A stretch of DNA of 40,467 nucleotides, from positions 1 through 40,467 of the forward strand of contig JAICWQ010000008.1 in assembly GCA_025934755.1 (NCBI GenBank), read 5' to 3'. The translations under genes were made by a program, and so were the position numbers. The notes below the pieces were generated by a model. That model had not been told where the DNA came from, made no database searches, and saw only the letters and a list, made by a program, of their open reading frames with translations. This document shows positions 8,889 through 16,888 of this stretch, one piece after another. The DNA is from Chthoniobacterales bacterium (GTDB lineage: Bacteria; Verrucomicrobiota; Verrucomicrobiia; Chthoniobacterales; UBA10450). Position 1 is the first letter of the stretch. Each line of letters begins with the position of its first letter.

Positions 8889-10037
8889 TTAGACGCAGGC
8901 CAGCTCAGCTTTCGGATGTGGCTGAGATGTCGATCCGTTCGCGCCGTTAGTGAGATGCCGATAGTAGCTATCGCGTTGAACTGGAACGCGCCCGGCTTCA
9001 CGGATGGCGAATTCCAAGGAAGCGATCGTTTGTTGTTGCGGCGTCGTTGCCCCGGCCATGTGGAAGATTTTCTCCTCCATAATGGTGCCATGCAGATCGT
9101 CGGCGCCGTAGCTGAGAGAAATTTGGGCTAATGGAAGGCCGGTGCTGACCCAATAGGCAGTCAAATGGTCGATGTTATCCAGATAAATTCGGCTGACGGC
9201 GAGGTTTCGTAATTGTTCGATCGCCGAAGCGCGCTTGATATGAGCCAACAGCGTCGTCTGCGGTTCGAATGCAAATGGAACAAAGCCGCTGAAACCGCCC
9301 GTTTCGTCCTGAAGTTGCCGCAGCTGGCGCAAATGATCGACTCGCTGTTCGAGCGTTTCGATGTGGCCGTATAACATCGTGCAGGTGCTCCGGCCGCCCA
9401 TTCGATGCCAGGCACGATGAACGTCGAGCCACTCCTCAGCCGTCTCCTTGCCGCGACAAATGCGGTCGCGCACCCCAGCGTCAAAAATCTCCGCACCGCC
9501 GCCAGTGATCGAGCCCAGGCCCCGCGCCCGCAATAGCTGCAACGTATCTTCGATCGGCATTTTGAAAATCCGATCGGCAAGGTGTCGGACTTCGATCGCG
9601 GTAAAAGCTTTGATGTGCAACCCAGGGTCGAGGGCGCGCAAACCATCCAAAAGTTCCAAGTACCATTCCTTTTTCAGGCTCGGATGCAAACCGCCGACCA
9701 TGTGCACTTCGGTGATTCCCAAGGGCAGTGCTTCCGCCACTGATTGAATTATCTCAGCGGAAGCATGCTCGAACGCGTGGGCATCTCGCTTTTTGGCGGC
9801 AAACGCGCAGAACTGACACGACAGAACACAGATGTTCGAATAGTTGATGTATCGATTGTGAATGTAACTGGCGTAATTGCCGTTTTTCCGTTCCCGAACC
9901 ACGTTTGCCATTAGTCCGAGGGCATTCAGGTCGGTCGCGCGATAAAGGGTCACCGCCTCGATCTCGGAAATGCGGGCCGCCGCCTCGATTTTCTCCGCGA
10001 TCGGCCTAAGTTCCTTTGGAATAAGTGAGTAATTCAT
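8889..10037 (-). CDS. mqnE: Aminofutalosine synthase MqnE (radical SAM)
   Basis: MqnE is a radical-SAM enzyme that joins the MqnA product to the adenosyl moiety of SAM, giving aminofutalosine. The 382-residue protein shows the iron-sulfur cysteines C70-x3-C74-x2-C77 (NICVLSCQFCAF). It also has the family stretches HMVGGLHPSL, IKAFTAIEV, GLGSITGGGAEIFD, TMLYGHIETLEQRVDHL and GADDLHGTIMEEKI, which favour MqnE over the related cyclase MqnC. ATG at 10037 precedes MNYSLIPKEL. With mqnA directly downstream, it shows that this organism makes menaquinone by the futalosine route rather than the classical Men route. mqnB, mqnC and mqnD are not in the window. Confidence 0.92.
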   Translation of the reverse strand: MNYSLIPKELRPIAEKIEAAARISEIEAVTLYRATDLNALGLMANVVRERKNGNYASYIHNRYINYSNICVLSCQFCAFAAKKRDAHAFEHASAEIIQSVAEALPLGITEVHMVGGLHPSLKKEWYLELLDGLRALDPGLHIKAFTAIEVRHLADRIFKMPIEDTLQLLRARGLGSITGGGAEIFDAGVRDRICRGKETAEEWLDVHRAWHRMGGRSTCTMLYGHIETLEQRVDHLRQLRQLQDETGGFSGFVPFAFEPQTTLLAHIKRASAIEQLRNLAVSRIYLDNIDHLTAYWVSTGLPLAQISLSYGADDLHGTIMEEKIFHMAGATTPQQQTIASLEFAIREAGRVPVQRDSYYRHLTNGANGSTSQPHPKAELACV

Positions 10038-10111
10038 CAGGAGCCGATGCTGAAATTGATGGCTTTACCATGCACAGACGTCCTGCCGGTTGCAACAAAA
10101 AGCACTGGACC

Positions 10112-10146
10112 GCGCCTGAGGGCCAAAAATAGGCCTCAGGGCCGCG
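10112..10146. other. Strong hairpin in the mqnE / sigma-factor divergent spacer
   Basis: CCTGAGGGCC (10115-10124) and GGCCTCAGG (10132-10140) pair with one bulged base around a loop AAAAATA, and flanking CGCG blocks can extend the stem. It sits between two divergent genes. It could be a dyad operator, an RNA structure in one leader or an intergenic palindromic repeat; nothing in the sequence decides which. Confidence 0.5.
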
Positions 10147-10187
10147 CAAGATCGAATCGCTGACCGTCCGTTCACGTCTGTTTATTA

Positions 10188-10787
10188 ATGGCCGACCCAG
10201 CAGAACCGGCGCGATCCGGAGATGACGCGGAAGACATCCGCCTAATGCGCTTGGTCGCGGGAGGGGATACCGCGGCCTTCGAGTCATTAGTCGAGCGACA
10301 CCAGGCGCTTGTTGCGGGCACAGTGGCTCGAATGCTCGGCAGCAATTCCGATGTGGAGGACATTACTCAACAAGTGTTTATTCGGGTCTGGAAAAGCGCC
10401 GGACGCTACGTCGCGCGGGCAAAGTTCACCACTTGGTTGCTCAAAATTACGCGCAATCTCGTCTTTAACGAAATGCGCCGGGCCAAACGTCATCCGCATT
10501 TGCCACTCCAAATCGACCCCGAAGCGGAACCGTTGCCATTAAAAGATGAAGCGACCGAAACGCCGGACGCGATGCTGCTGCAGAACGAACTGCAAAAGGC
10601 GATTGAGAGCGCAATTACACAACTTCCCGATACTCAGCGGATGGCGCTGGTGTTGCGGCGATACGAGGACCTCAGTTACGAAGAGATCGCCGACATCTTG
10701 GAGTTATCGTTGCCGGCAGTGAAGAGCCTGCTTTTTCGAGCGCGAACCGAGTTGCGAGAACGGCTAAAAGGTTACCTGGACGCTTGA
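10188..10787 (+). CDS. ECF-type RNA polymerase sigma factor
   Basis: The 199-residue protein has the two-domain layout of extracytoplasmic-function sigma factors. Region 2 spans about residues 25-100 (ERHQALVAGTVARML, SDVEDITQQVFIRVWKS, KFTTWLLKITRNLVFNEMRR), with the DVEDITQQVF stretch contacting core polymerase. Region 4 spans about 146-195, with a helix-turn-helix (LSYEEIADILELSLPAVKSLLFRAR) that would read the -35 element. ATG at 10188 is followed by a short acidic leader. No anti-sigma gene is adjacent: upstream is divergent mqnE and downstream a convergent secretin gene, so its signal and regulon cannot be inferred. RpoE-like is a reasonable family label only. Confidence 0.9.
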   Translation: MADPAEPARSGDDAEDIRLMRLVAGGDTAAFESLVERHQALVAGTVARMLGSNSDVEDITQQVFIRVWKSAGRYVARAKFTTWLLKITRNLVFNEMRRAKRHPHLPLQIDPEAEPLPLKDEATETPDAMLLQNELQKAIESAITQLPDTQRMALVLRRYEDLSYEEIADILELSLPAVKSLLFRARTELRERLKGYLDA

Positions 10788-10834
10788 CAGGAAAGCGGCA
10801 GGTCTTTTGTGACGCGCGGCTTTCGAAGAACAAA

Positions 10835-10869
10835 GAGGGCGGGCCCCTGCGCGGGCACCCGCCCCCTCT
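10835..10869. terminator. Hairpin between convergent sigma-factor and secretin genes
   Basis: GAGGGCGGG (from 10835) can pair with CCCGCCCCCTC (ending 10869), with two bulged bases and an inner GCCC/GGGC helix. The position between two convergent genes suits a bidirectional terminator, but no U-tract follows on either strand. Confidence 0.4.
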
Positions 10870-10889
10870 CAACCCCACATTCTGAAATT

Positions 10890-12608
10890 TTATTCGTTGC
10901 GGTCTTTAACGTCGCTCTTGAATTGGACCTGGGTCGCTTCCTCTGGAGGAGGCGGCTCGCCCGGTTTGGCGTAGTCAGCCGCTAGCTGACGATGTGATGT
11001 CGGGACCAATCGCACTGCGCCTTTCGCATTGTTTCGCCAACCGTTGGGATCGGCATACTCTTCCCCGACGTGATGCACGCCCGCGACCTGATCTTCCAAC
11101 CCGGTTCCATAACGCTGATCGATGATGGTCGGGGTAACGAAGATAAGCAGATTGCGCTTGTGGCGCTCGTTGTCGTGGCTTTGAAAGGCGTATCCCAGCA
11201 CAGGAATGTCGCCGAGTATCGGGACTTTCGTCCTCGCTTTTGATGTCTGATCGGAAAGCAACCCTCCGATTGCCAGAGTATCTCCGCTCTTGATCAAAAC
11301 GTTCGAATCGAGCGACCGCTTGTCGATGATTGGGCTGGTCACATCGGCGCCATTAAAGCTGAAGTGGAAGTCTTGAACTTTGTTGCTGATCTCCGGCTTC
11401 ACTGAAAGTGTTATGTAATTGTCCTTGTTCACTGACGGCCTCACGACCAGCGTGTTGCCAAAGGTCTTGTCCTGAAATCCTCCGAACACCGCGGTCGCGG
11501 TCTGCTCGTTGAAGTTCAGCTGCGGCACCGGCTGATTACGCAAGACTTCAATCTTGGCTTGTTGATTATCGGCCGTCACAACTCGCGGATTTGCCAGAAA
11601 CTCTGCGTCCGAGTCTTCGTTCAAAGCCTGCATGGTCGCGCTAAATTGCGGTACTGAAAGAATTGCGAACTGACCGAAGGCAAGCTTTTCCAAGCTTCCG
11701 AAGAAATTCGAGCTGCCAGGATTACCGAGAGCAAAGGGAGTGGTAGTCCCAGTGAACGTGGTGGTTGTCTTACCGCTCGAGTCGACTGTGCTGGTGGTTG
11801 GAGCGCCGTACTGATACGTCTTAGGCGCAGAGGCACTTCCGACGACCCCAGCCCAATTAATTCCATAGGCCTGAACTGGATCTGCGCTCACTTCCACAAG
11901 TCGGGCCTCAATCATCACCTGCCGGGTGGGCTTGTCGATTTGGAGCAACACTTTGCGAATATTGTCGATGTTACTGCGGGTCTCGCTGAAAAACATGGTG
12001 TTCGTCCGCTCGTCGATTTGCGGCGGGCTCTTGCTTTGCAATTGGGACGCAATCAGCGGCGACACATCTTTGGCGCGCGCATAACTGAATTGATAACTGT
12101 CGGCTTCGGTCGGCTCAGCGGTTTTCTCCGCGGCGGTCTTAATATAGTAAACGCTGTCGATCTTATCCATGAACAGCCCTTTGGCTTTCACAATGATCGA
12201 AATCGCCTGGAGCGCGGTCACATCTTCCAATCGCATGGTTACCGTCCCGGTGACCGAGTCACTTACCACCATGTTGACCTTGGCCTGACGAGCGAGCAGC
12301 CGGAGCACTTGACCGACGTCATCGCCCTGAAATTCACGAACTCCCACCCCGCCGCTTTCCACATTCGCGTCCGCTTCGGTCAAGACTGGAGATTGCGTGG
12401 TCGAAGCGGCATTGGTCTTTGGCGCTGGGCTGGCAGCCTGGACCGGAGCCTGGACAACCAACATCGGCGGTTGATCAGCGGGTTTGGTGGGATCGGGCGC
12501 ATGCGGGGCACCGGCTGGTGCCGGATTCGTCTGCGCCTGTGACAGAGAAAGCACGGTCAGAAACGCCGCCGCTGCGACGCATCCCCGCTGCTTGATTGAA
12601 GTTACCAT
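10890..12608 (-). CDS. Secretin-family outer-membrane protein (GspD/PilQ-like)
   Basis: Secretins form gated outer-membrane rings for type II secretion, type IV pili or phage export. This 572-residue protein begins with a signal peptide (basic MVTSIKQRG, hydrophobic core, cleavage near SQAQ) and a Pro/Ala-rich linker. An N0/STN-like domain follows (about 92-150: REFQGDDVGQVLRLLARQAKVNMVVSD), then an N1/NolW-like domain (about 170-230), and the secretin beta domain from about 320 to 500 with the diagnostic KVPILGDIPVLGYAF and LLIFVTPTII. A short Pro/Glu-rich tail ends the chain. No gspE/F/G-like or pil genes are beside it, so the system it serves lies elsewhere or it acts alone. ATG at 12608 has no clear ribosome-binding site. 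Confidence 0.9.
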   Translation of the reverse strand: MVTSIKQRGCVAAAAFLTVLSLSQAQTNPAPAGAPHAPDPTKPADQPPMLVVQAPVQAASPAPKTNAASTTQSPVLTEADANVESGGVGVREFQGDDVGQVLRLLARQAKVNMVVSDSVTGTVTMRLEDVTALQAISIIVKAKGLFMDKIDSVYYIKTAAEKTAEPTEADSYQFSYARAKDVSPLIASQLQSKSPPQIDERTNTMFFSETRSNIDNIRKVLLQIDKPTRQVMIEARLVEVSADPVQAYGINWAGVVGSASAPKTYQYGAPTTSTVDSSGKTTTTFTGTTTPFALGNPGSSNFFGSLEKLAFGQFAILSVPQFSATMQALNEDSDAEFLANPRVVTADNQQAKIEVLRNQPVPQLNFNEQTATAVFGGFQDKTFGNTLVVRPSVNKDNYITLSVKPEISNKVQDFHFSFNGADVTSPIIDKRSLDSNVLIKSGDTLAIGGLLSDQTSKARTKVPILGDIPVLGYAFQSHDNERHKRNLLIFVTPTIIDQRYGTGLEDQVAGVHHVGEEYADPNGWRNNAKGAVRLVPTSHRQLAADYAKPGEPPPPEEATQVQFKSDVKDRNE

Positions 12609-12720
12609 AAGTGGAAGTGAGATAAGTGCTGGCCGTTAAAAAGCAGGAAGCAGACCAGCCCCTGAAAGTTTCCCGAAGCCGGAGGAAGAGACTCAGCCAG
12701 CCGATCCTCTCGCGAGTTTG

Positions 12721-13386
12721 TTACGCGACCGTCGGGCGGGTAGCTTCGATAAACGCCTTAACCAGGCGATGATCTTTCTTGCCAGGCGACTTCTCCACTC
12801 CACTGGTCACGTCGACCCCTCGCGGATGAACTACCTGAACAGCTTGGGCAACGTTGTTGGCGTTTAAGCCTCCGGCCAAAATCACGCTTAGCTCTCGGTG
12901 CTTTTGTACAAACTGCCATGCAAATTTCCACGGGAAAACCTGCCCGCTGCCGCCAAAACCTGCGGGCGAAGCCGAATCCAAAATGAGGGTGTCGGTAGAG
13001 AAATCCGGCACGGCGCCAAGCGATCGTGAATGGCCGACCGGCACCGCTTTAGCGAACGAAATCCCTGCGTCTCGCAACCGCCGGCAAAATTCGGGCGATT
13101 CGTTTCCATGCAACTGCATTGCATCAATGAATGAAAGTTGCCCAATCCGACACGCATCTTCCCAGTTTGGGTCAGCCATCACTGCCACTCTCCAGACCGT
13201 ATTCGGCAATTTGCTGATCCAATCCCCCGCGGCGTCGAGATCGATGCAACGTTTACTTCGCGGAACAAGGTTGAAGCCGAGACCGTCCGCGCCAGCTTCG
13301 ATCGCGGCCACCGCATCCTTCTCATTTGTGATCCCGCAGATCTTGACAAAAATGCCGCTGGTCGGTTTTAACTTGCCGCTAAACAT
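12721..13386 (-). CDS. trpF: Phosphoribosylanthranilate isomerase TrpF
   Basis: TrpF converts N-(5-phosphoribosyl)anthranilate to the enol carboxyphenylamino deoxyribulose phosphate in tryptophan synthesis. The 221-residue (beta/alpha)8 barrel shows VKICGITNEKDA with catalytic Cys17, GADGLGFNLVPRSKR, the DAMQLHGNES strand, catalytic Asp137 in TLILDSAS, and phosphate-binding VILAGGLNANNV and GVDVTSGVE. Length is normal. The ATG at 13386 lies six bases after the stop of the upstream holin-family gene, so they are probably cotranscribed; no other trp gene is present. The secretin gene follows after 112 bases in which I see no hairpin or promoter worth calling. Confidence 0.95.
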   Translation of the reverse strand: MFSGKLKPTSGIFVKICGITNEKDAVAAIEAGADGLGFNLVPRSKRCIDLDAAGDWISKLPNTVWRVAVMADPNWEDACRIGQLSFIDAMQLHGNESPEFCRRLRDAGISFAKAVPVGHSRSLGAVPDFSTDTLILDSASPAGFGGSGQVFPWKFAWQFVQKHRELSVILAGGLNANNVAQAVQVVHPRGVDVTSGVEKSPGKKDHRLVKAFIEATRPTVA

Positions 13387-13392
13387 CGCGCG

Positions 13393-13809
13393 TCATTTGT
13401 CCGGTTCGATGACCCGGCCGCGGACCCGCTTGATTTGGGTATGATGGGTCAGGACATGGACTCGGCCGTCGCTGCCTCGAAAGAAGGCGCTCAATAGCCA
13501 GCTGACAAAGGAGATGATGATCGCGCCAAACACGGCGCTCCAGAAACCGTGCACTTTGAAGCAAGGCACTATCTCGCTGACAAACTTCAGCATTAGCGCG
13601 TTGATGATGAAAATAAACAAACCCAGCGTCAGCAGGATTAGCGGGAAACTAAGAAACAGCAGAATAGGACGAACAAAGGCATTGATGATCCCGAGCAGCA
13701 GGGAGGCGCCGAGCAGACACCCGATTCCCGTATAATCAATTCCGACGATCGGCGCGGCGACGAAGACGGCGAATGCCGTTATGAACCAACGAAAAACGAA
13801 ATCTTTCAC
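13393..13809 (-). CDS. Phage-holin family IV (YvlD-like) small membrane protein
   Basis: The 138-residue protein has four predicted membrane segments (about residues 7-22, 27-47, 50-72 and 88-108). It carries the GIINAFVRPILLFLSFPLILLTLGLF signature of the PF04020 phage_holin_4_2 / YvlD family, then a basic cytoplasmic tail. Members are common in bacterial chromosomes and are not evidence for a prophage; their function is not settled. GTG at 13809 is the start. It precedes trpF by six bases on the same strand. Confidence 0.82.
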   Translation of the reverse strand: MKDFVFRWFITAFAVFVAAPIVGIDYTGIGCLLGASLLLGIINAFVRPILLFLSFPLILLTLGLFIFIINALMLKFVSEIVPCFKVHGFWSAVFGAIIISFVSWLLSAFFRGSDGRVHVLTHHTQIKRVRGRVIEPDK

Positions 13810-13908
13810 GGCAGCACATTATTAGAAGGCAATCCTTTCGCCAAGCATGGTTCACAAAGCCCTTGTCAACCAAACGCTCCTCGCTAAATCGTAAATCAGG
13901 GAGGAATT

Positions 13909-14214
13909 GTGGTTGTGGCAAAAAAAATTAAGACCGACCGGACTGCGTCGGGCAAAACGACTAACACGAAGGCCAGCGGAAAAGCGGCACCTTCAAAACC
14001 TAAGAAAGCCGCGCGGCCAAAGAAACCGGCGATCCAAAAAGTCGAAACTAAAAATGGGCCGGTGCCCGTATTCGGGTTGGACCCGACCGATGAACAAATT
14101 CAGACCCGGGCCTATTTCATCTCGGAACGTCGTCGCCGGTTCGATCTCCCGGGCGACGCCAACTCCGATTGGCTCGAAGCGAAACGCCAGCTCGTAGCCG
14201 AAACTCGTCACTAA
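13909..14214 (+). CDS. Small basic DUF2934-like protein
   Basis: The product is 101 residues from GTG at 13909 (an alternative GTG six bases later gives MAKKIKTD). A good Shine-Dalgarno GGGAGG lies at 13899-13904, and a weak promoter-like pair, TTGTCA (13863) and TAAATC (13885), precedes it. The first 50 residues are Lys/Ala/Pro/Thr-rich and probably disordered or nucleic-acid-binding. The C-terminal half, DEQIQTRAYFISERRRRFDLPGDANSDWLEAKRQL, has the spacing of DUF2934 (a tRNA- or DNA-unrelated small domain of unknown function often ending in a W-x3-E/A pattern). Transcribed towards the response regulator gene. No function is assigned. Confidence 0.75.
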   Translation: MVVAKKIKTDRTASGKTTNTKASGKAAPSKPKKAARPKKPAIQKVETKNGPVPVFGLDPTDEQIQTRAYFISERRRRFDLPGDANSDWLEAKRQLVAETRH

Positions 14215-14216
14215 AT

Positions 14217-14257
14217 GGTAGGACGTCGCGCTGCGATATCCGGAGGCCGCTGCCTAC
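14217..14257. repeat. Imperfect palindrome between convergent genes
   Basis: GGTAGGACGTCGCGCTGCG faces CGGAGGCCGCTGCCTAC around GATATC. The outer GTAGG/CCTAC arms pair perfectly and GCAGCG-type blocks extend the stem imperfectly. It starts three bases after the DUF2934 stop and includes the stop codon of the response regulator gene. It looks like an intergenic palindromic repeat and could end transcription both ways. Confidence 0.45.
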
Positions 14258-14673
14258 AACGGCATGGAAAACTCCGCGCCCGGGACGCATTGTTTGATTC
14301 TTTCCAGTAAGCGATTGATCGCAAAAGGCTTGGCGACCAAGCCGGCGACGCCTGGTTCTTTAAGAAGCTCCTGCGCTCTTTTTTCGTCCGCTTTTCCGGA
14401 TACAAGAATCAGCGGCGGCACCTCCCTGATCGGCTCAATGTTTTGGTAGACCTTTCCGATCAGAAAAAACAACATCGCCCCGTCAATCATCGGCATCTGA
14501 AAATCGAAGACGAACAGGTCGTACTTCTTCTTCAGCGCCAGCTCAAACGCGTACTCCGGCTTCGGTGACGTATCGACCTCACATTGAAGCGTCGCGACCA
14601 GCGCCTCCCGTACGACGCGTAACAGCGCTACGTCATCGTCGACCATCAGGAACCGCTTTGGTTCAGCGGGCAT
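14254..14673 (-). CDS. Stand-alone CheY-like response regulator
   Basis: A single receiver domain of 139 residues with no output domain. The acidic pocket is VDDD (11-14), the phospho-acceptor Asp57 lies in LFVFDFQMPMIDG, the switch Ser is in LILVSGKADE (Ser92), and the conserved Lys115 is in AKPFA. It would receive phosphate from a histidine kinase and act by protein contact. No kinase gene lies nearby. An AAAAGAGAG purine tract precedes the ATG at 14673. The C-terminal residues overlap a palindromic repeat, so the last few codons may be repeat-derived. Confidence 0.9.
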   Translation of the reverse strand: MPAEPKRFLMVDDDVALLRVVREALVATLQCEVDTSPKPEYAFELALKKKYDLFVFDFQMPMIDGAMLFFLIGKVYQNIEPIREVPPLILVSGKADEKRAQELLKEPGVAGLVAKPFAINRLLERIKQCVPGAEFSMPL

Positions 14674-14684
14674 CGCTCTCTTTT

Positions 14685-14779
14685 AACCACAGAGAGACGC
14701 GGAGGTCACGGAGGATTTGATGAGGAAATCGCCTGGATCTGTTGACCTTTTCTTTCTCTGTGGTCTCTGTGTGCTCTGG
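14685..14779. repeat. Inverted pair of CCACAGAG-type micro-repeats
   Basis: ACCACAGAGA (14686-14695) has an exact inverted copy TCTCTGTGGT (14755-14764), and each continues into further purine-rich or pyrimidine-rich CAGAG-like units. The pair fills the divergent spacer between the response regulator and the small protein at 14813. Similar CCACAGAG strings are known as dispersed non-coding repeats in several soil bacteria. No gene is seen in 14674-14812. Confidence 0.5.
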
Positions 14780-14812
14780 CGACCGCAGCGAGCGAGTGGT
14801 AAATAAGAAACT

Positions 14813-15049
14813 GTGCAAAGCACAATTATCGATCTTGCAAACGCCTTGCGCGAACGTCTTGCCATCGTCGGTGACGAAAACAGCCGTCGCGATCCGGAAA
14901 CGCATATGGCGCGTCTCCGCGCCGTTTCAGAAAAGATCGACAATCTCGCCGGCACCCTCCCAAAACCGCTTGACCCGCAGCTGGCCCACTTTCTCCAACG
15001 CAAAAGCTACGACAAAGCCCTTGAGTTTTTGAATGGCCGGCAAGATTGA
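14813..15049 (+). CDS. Small alpha-helical protein of unknown function
   Basis: A 78-residue frame from GTG at 14813. Composition is protein-like: helical heptad-like stretches (IIDLANALRERLAIVGDE, MARLRAVSEKIDNLAGTL) followed by a Pro turn (PKPLDPQLAHFLQRKSYDKALEFLNG). No export signal or known motif. No good Shine-Dalgarno precedes the start. It converges on rpsD, with a hairpin between. I do not recognise a family. It is kept because it fills the strand between repeat and rpsD with non-random codon usage. Confidence 0.55.
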   Translation: MQSTIIDLANALRERLAIVGDENSRRDPETHMARLRAVSEKIDNLAGTLPKPLDPQLAHFLQRKSYDKALEFLNGRQD

Positions 15050-15055
15050 GCTCGT

Positions 15056-15074
15056 TCGCCCGGTGGATGGGCGA
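15056..15074. terminator. Short hairpin between the small protein gene and rpsD
   Basis: TCGCCC (15056-15061) and GGGCGA (15069-15074) form a six-pair stem with a seven-base loop directly after the plus-strand stop and just past the rpsD stop. No U-tract is present, so it is a weak bidirectional terminator candidate for the end of the ribosomal supercluster. Confidence 0.4.
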
Positions 15075-15078
15075 TCTC

Positions 15079-15690
15079 CTACCGAGAGTACAACTCCACG
15101 ATCAACTGTTCGTTGACGATCGGTTGCATTTCTTCACGAGACGGTATGTGGGCGACCTTGCCTTTGAGTGCGTCGCGATCCACCGTCAGCCAATCCGGCA
15201 CTGGAACAATCTGGGTGAGCTCGAGATTACGGACCGCGAGCTGGCGCGATTTCGGTTTGTCCTTAATCGCGATCTCATCCCCGGCTTTGACGTTGTAAGA
15301 TGCGACGTTAACGCCGCGCCCATTGACCTGCACGTGGCCGTGTGACACCAGCTGACGCGCCGCGTTGCGGGTATTCGCGAAGCCGAGCCGATAAATCACG
15401 TTATCGAGGCGAGTCTCAAGAAGTTGAAGCAAGGTTTCACCGGTCACCCCGCGCTTGCGCAAGGCGTTTTCGAAAATCCGGCGGAACTGACGCTCCAGCA
15501 GACCATATTGATACCGAAGCTTCTGCTTCTCCCCGAGAGCGATCGCATACTCGGATTGTTTCCGGCGCGAGCCCTTTGGCCCGTGCATTCCCGGCGGATA
15601 ATTTTTTCGCTCGAGCGATTTCGATGGTCCAAAAATCTGGACACCGTAACGGCGACTGATTCTTGTCTTCGGACCTGTATATCTTCCCAT
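15079..15690 (-). CDS. rpsD: 30S ribosomal protein S4
   Basis: S4 binds 16S rRNA early in small-subunit assembly. The 203-residue product has the N-terminal S4 domain (MGRYTGPKTRISRRYG, SEYAIALGEKQKLRYQYGLLERQFRR) and the S4 RNA-binding fold at about 93-155 (ETRLDNVIYRLGFANTRNAARQLVSHGHVQVNG). It is the zinc-free form, with no Cys pairs near the N-terminus. It is the last gene of the supercluster; rpoA and rplQ, which normally follow, are absent here. Confidence 0.97.
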   Translation of the reverse strand: MGRYTGPKTRISRRYGVQIFGPSKSLERKNYPPGMHGPKGSRRKQSEYAIALGEKQKLRYQYGLLERQFRRIFENALRKRGVTGETLLQLLETRLDNVIYRLGFANTRNAARQLVSHGHVQVNGRGVNVASYNVKAGDEIAIKDKPKSRQLAVRNLELTQIVPVPDWLTVDRDALKGKVAHIPSREEMQPIVNEQLIVELYSR

Positions 15691-15723
15691 GAGATTCGTT
15701 AATTCCTTAAGTGATTAAATCGA

Positions 15724-16323
15724 TCAGACGCGGCGCTGTTTCGGAGGCCGGCAACCATTGTGCGGAACAGGGGTGACGTCGCGAATCAGAGTCAAGTCAA
15801 GGCCGATCGCTTGAAGCGCGCGAACAGCGGATTCACGACCGGCGCCGGGGCCTTTAACGAGAACCTGGACTTCCTTGAGGCCGTGGCCCATAGCCTGGCG
15901 CGCGGCGTCCTGAGCGACCAATTGGGCCGCGTAGGCTGTGCTCTTGCGCGAACCCTTAAATCCAACTTTGCCCGCGCTCGACCAGCCGATGACGTTGCCG
16001 GTCAAATCCGTAATGGTGACAATCGTGTTGTTGAAGGTCGCGTAAACGTGCGCGATACCGCTGTGAACGTTCTTGGCGCCTTTGGCCTTAACGATCTTTG
16101 GCGCTTCAATTGAGTCAGGGTCGAGGGAAAGATTTTCCGAAGCGGGCGCAGCCCCTTCTTCCTTTTTCCCCTTCACCGGCGGCTTCTTCGCCTTGACCTC
16201 TTCGGTCGTGGCCTGAGGTTTCGTGGCTTCAGGCTCAGCCGCTTTGGCCACCGGCTTCTTTTCGTCTTTCTCTGCCTTCGGCTTCTCGTCTTTCGCCTTC
16301 GCTGGTTTCTTGGGTTCAGCCAT
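15724..16323 (-). CDS. rpsK: 30S ribosomal protein S11 with long N-terminal extension
   Basis: S11 lies on the platform of the 30S subunit near the mRNA exit and helps S6/S18 binding. Residues of about 75-199 are a canonical S11 ([72 protein letters not shown]). The first 70 or so residues, absent from ordinary 129-residue S11, are almost only Lys, Glu, Ala and Pro ([20 protein letters not shown] and onward) and are predicted disordered. ATG at 16323 lies two bases after the rpsM stop, and no internal Met is available near residue 70, so the extension is probably translated. Confidence 0.95.
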   Translation of the reverse strand: MAEPKKPAKAKDEKPKAEKDEKKPVAKAAEPEATKPQATTEEVKAKKPPVKGKKEEGAAPASENLSLDPDSIEAPKIVKAKGAKNVHSGIAHVYATFNNTIVTITDLTGNVIGWSSAGKVGFKGSRKSTAYAAQLVAQDAARQAMGHGLKEVQVLVKGPGAGRESAVRALQAIGLDLTLIRDVTPVPHNGCRPPKQRRV

Positions 16324-16325
16324 GA

Positions 16326-16721
16326 TTAAACTTTTCCTGCTTTAGCGTCCGGGTTTCGAATTACGCCGACGGTCTTGCGCGGACCTTTGCGGGTGCGCGC
16401 GTTGGTCGATGTCCGCTGACCGCGAACCGGCAATCCGCGACGATGACGCTGTCCGCGATAACAATTGATTGCCTGCAGTCGCTTGAGATTTCCCTGAATA
16501 TCCCGGCGCAAATCACCCTCAACCTTGATTTTGTTGTTCGTAATTGCGTGAATGATCTCGTTGATCTGCTGCGGCGTCAGATCCTTCGCCCGCGTATTCG
16601 GATCGATGTTGGTTTGCTCCAAAATCCGCCGCGAAGTCGCAAAGCCGATGCCGTAAATATAGGTCAGCGACGCTTCGACGCGTTTATCTGCTGGAATTTC
16701 AACTCCAAGTAATCTTGGCAT
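16326..16721 (-). CDS. rpsM: 30S ribosomal protein S13
   Basis: S13 sits in the 30S head and contacts the P-site tRNA and L5 through its C-terminal tail. The 131-residue product starts [20 protein letters not shown], has the helix-two-turn-helix core ([17 protein letters not shown]) and ends in the basic [20 protein letters not shown] signature followed by a slightly longer tail than E. coli S13. It lies between rpmJ (42-base gap) and rpsK (two-base gap). Confidence 0.97.
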   Translation of the reverse strand: MPRLLGVEIPADKRVEASLTYIYGIGFATSRRILEQTNIDPNTRAKDLTPQQINEIIHAITNNKIKVEGDLRRDIQGNLKRLQAINCYRGQRHRRGLPVRGQRTSTNARTRKGPRKTVGVIRNPDAKAGKV

Positions 16722-16763
16722 CTGTAATCGTTAAATCTCCAAATCGCTCAATCCTTAAATAGT

Positions 16764-16877
16764 CTATCCCTGGCGCTGTTTATGTCGCGGATTTTTGCAA
16801 ATCACCCGCACCACATTCTTGCGCTTCACTATCTTGCAAGCTTCACAAAGTCTTCTCACTGAGGGTCGTACTTTCAT
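16764..16877 (-). CDS. rpmJ: 50S ribosomal protein L36
   Basis: This 37-residue gene reads [20 protein letters not shown] and ends RHKQRQG. It is the zinc-binding form of L36, with ligands Cys11, Cys14, Cys27 and His32. L36 stabilises 23S rRNA late in 50S assembly. ATG at 16877, TAG at 16764. It is the first gene after the intrinsic hairpin downstream of infA, only twelve bases after the U-tract, and it has no recognisable Shine-Dalgarno. Confidence 0.95.
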   Translation of the reverse strand: MKVRPSVRRLCEACKIVKRKNVVRVICKNPRHKQRQG

Positions 16878-16888
16878 GTTGGTCGAAA

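Noticed and set aside
13393-13809. Holin gene as a sign of a prophage
   Set aside because: The family is chromosomal in many bacteria and no phage gene is near.
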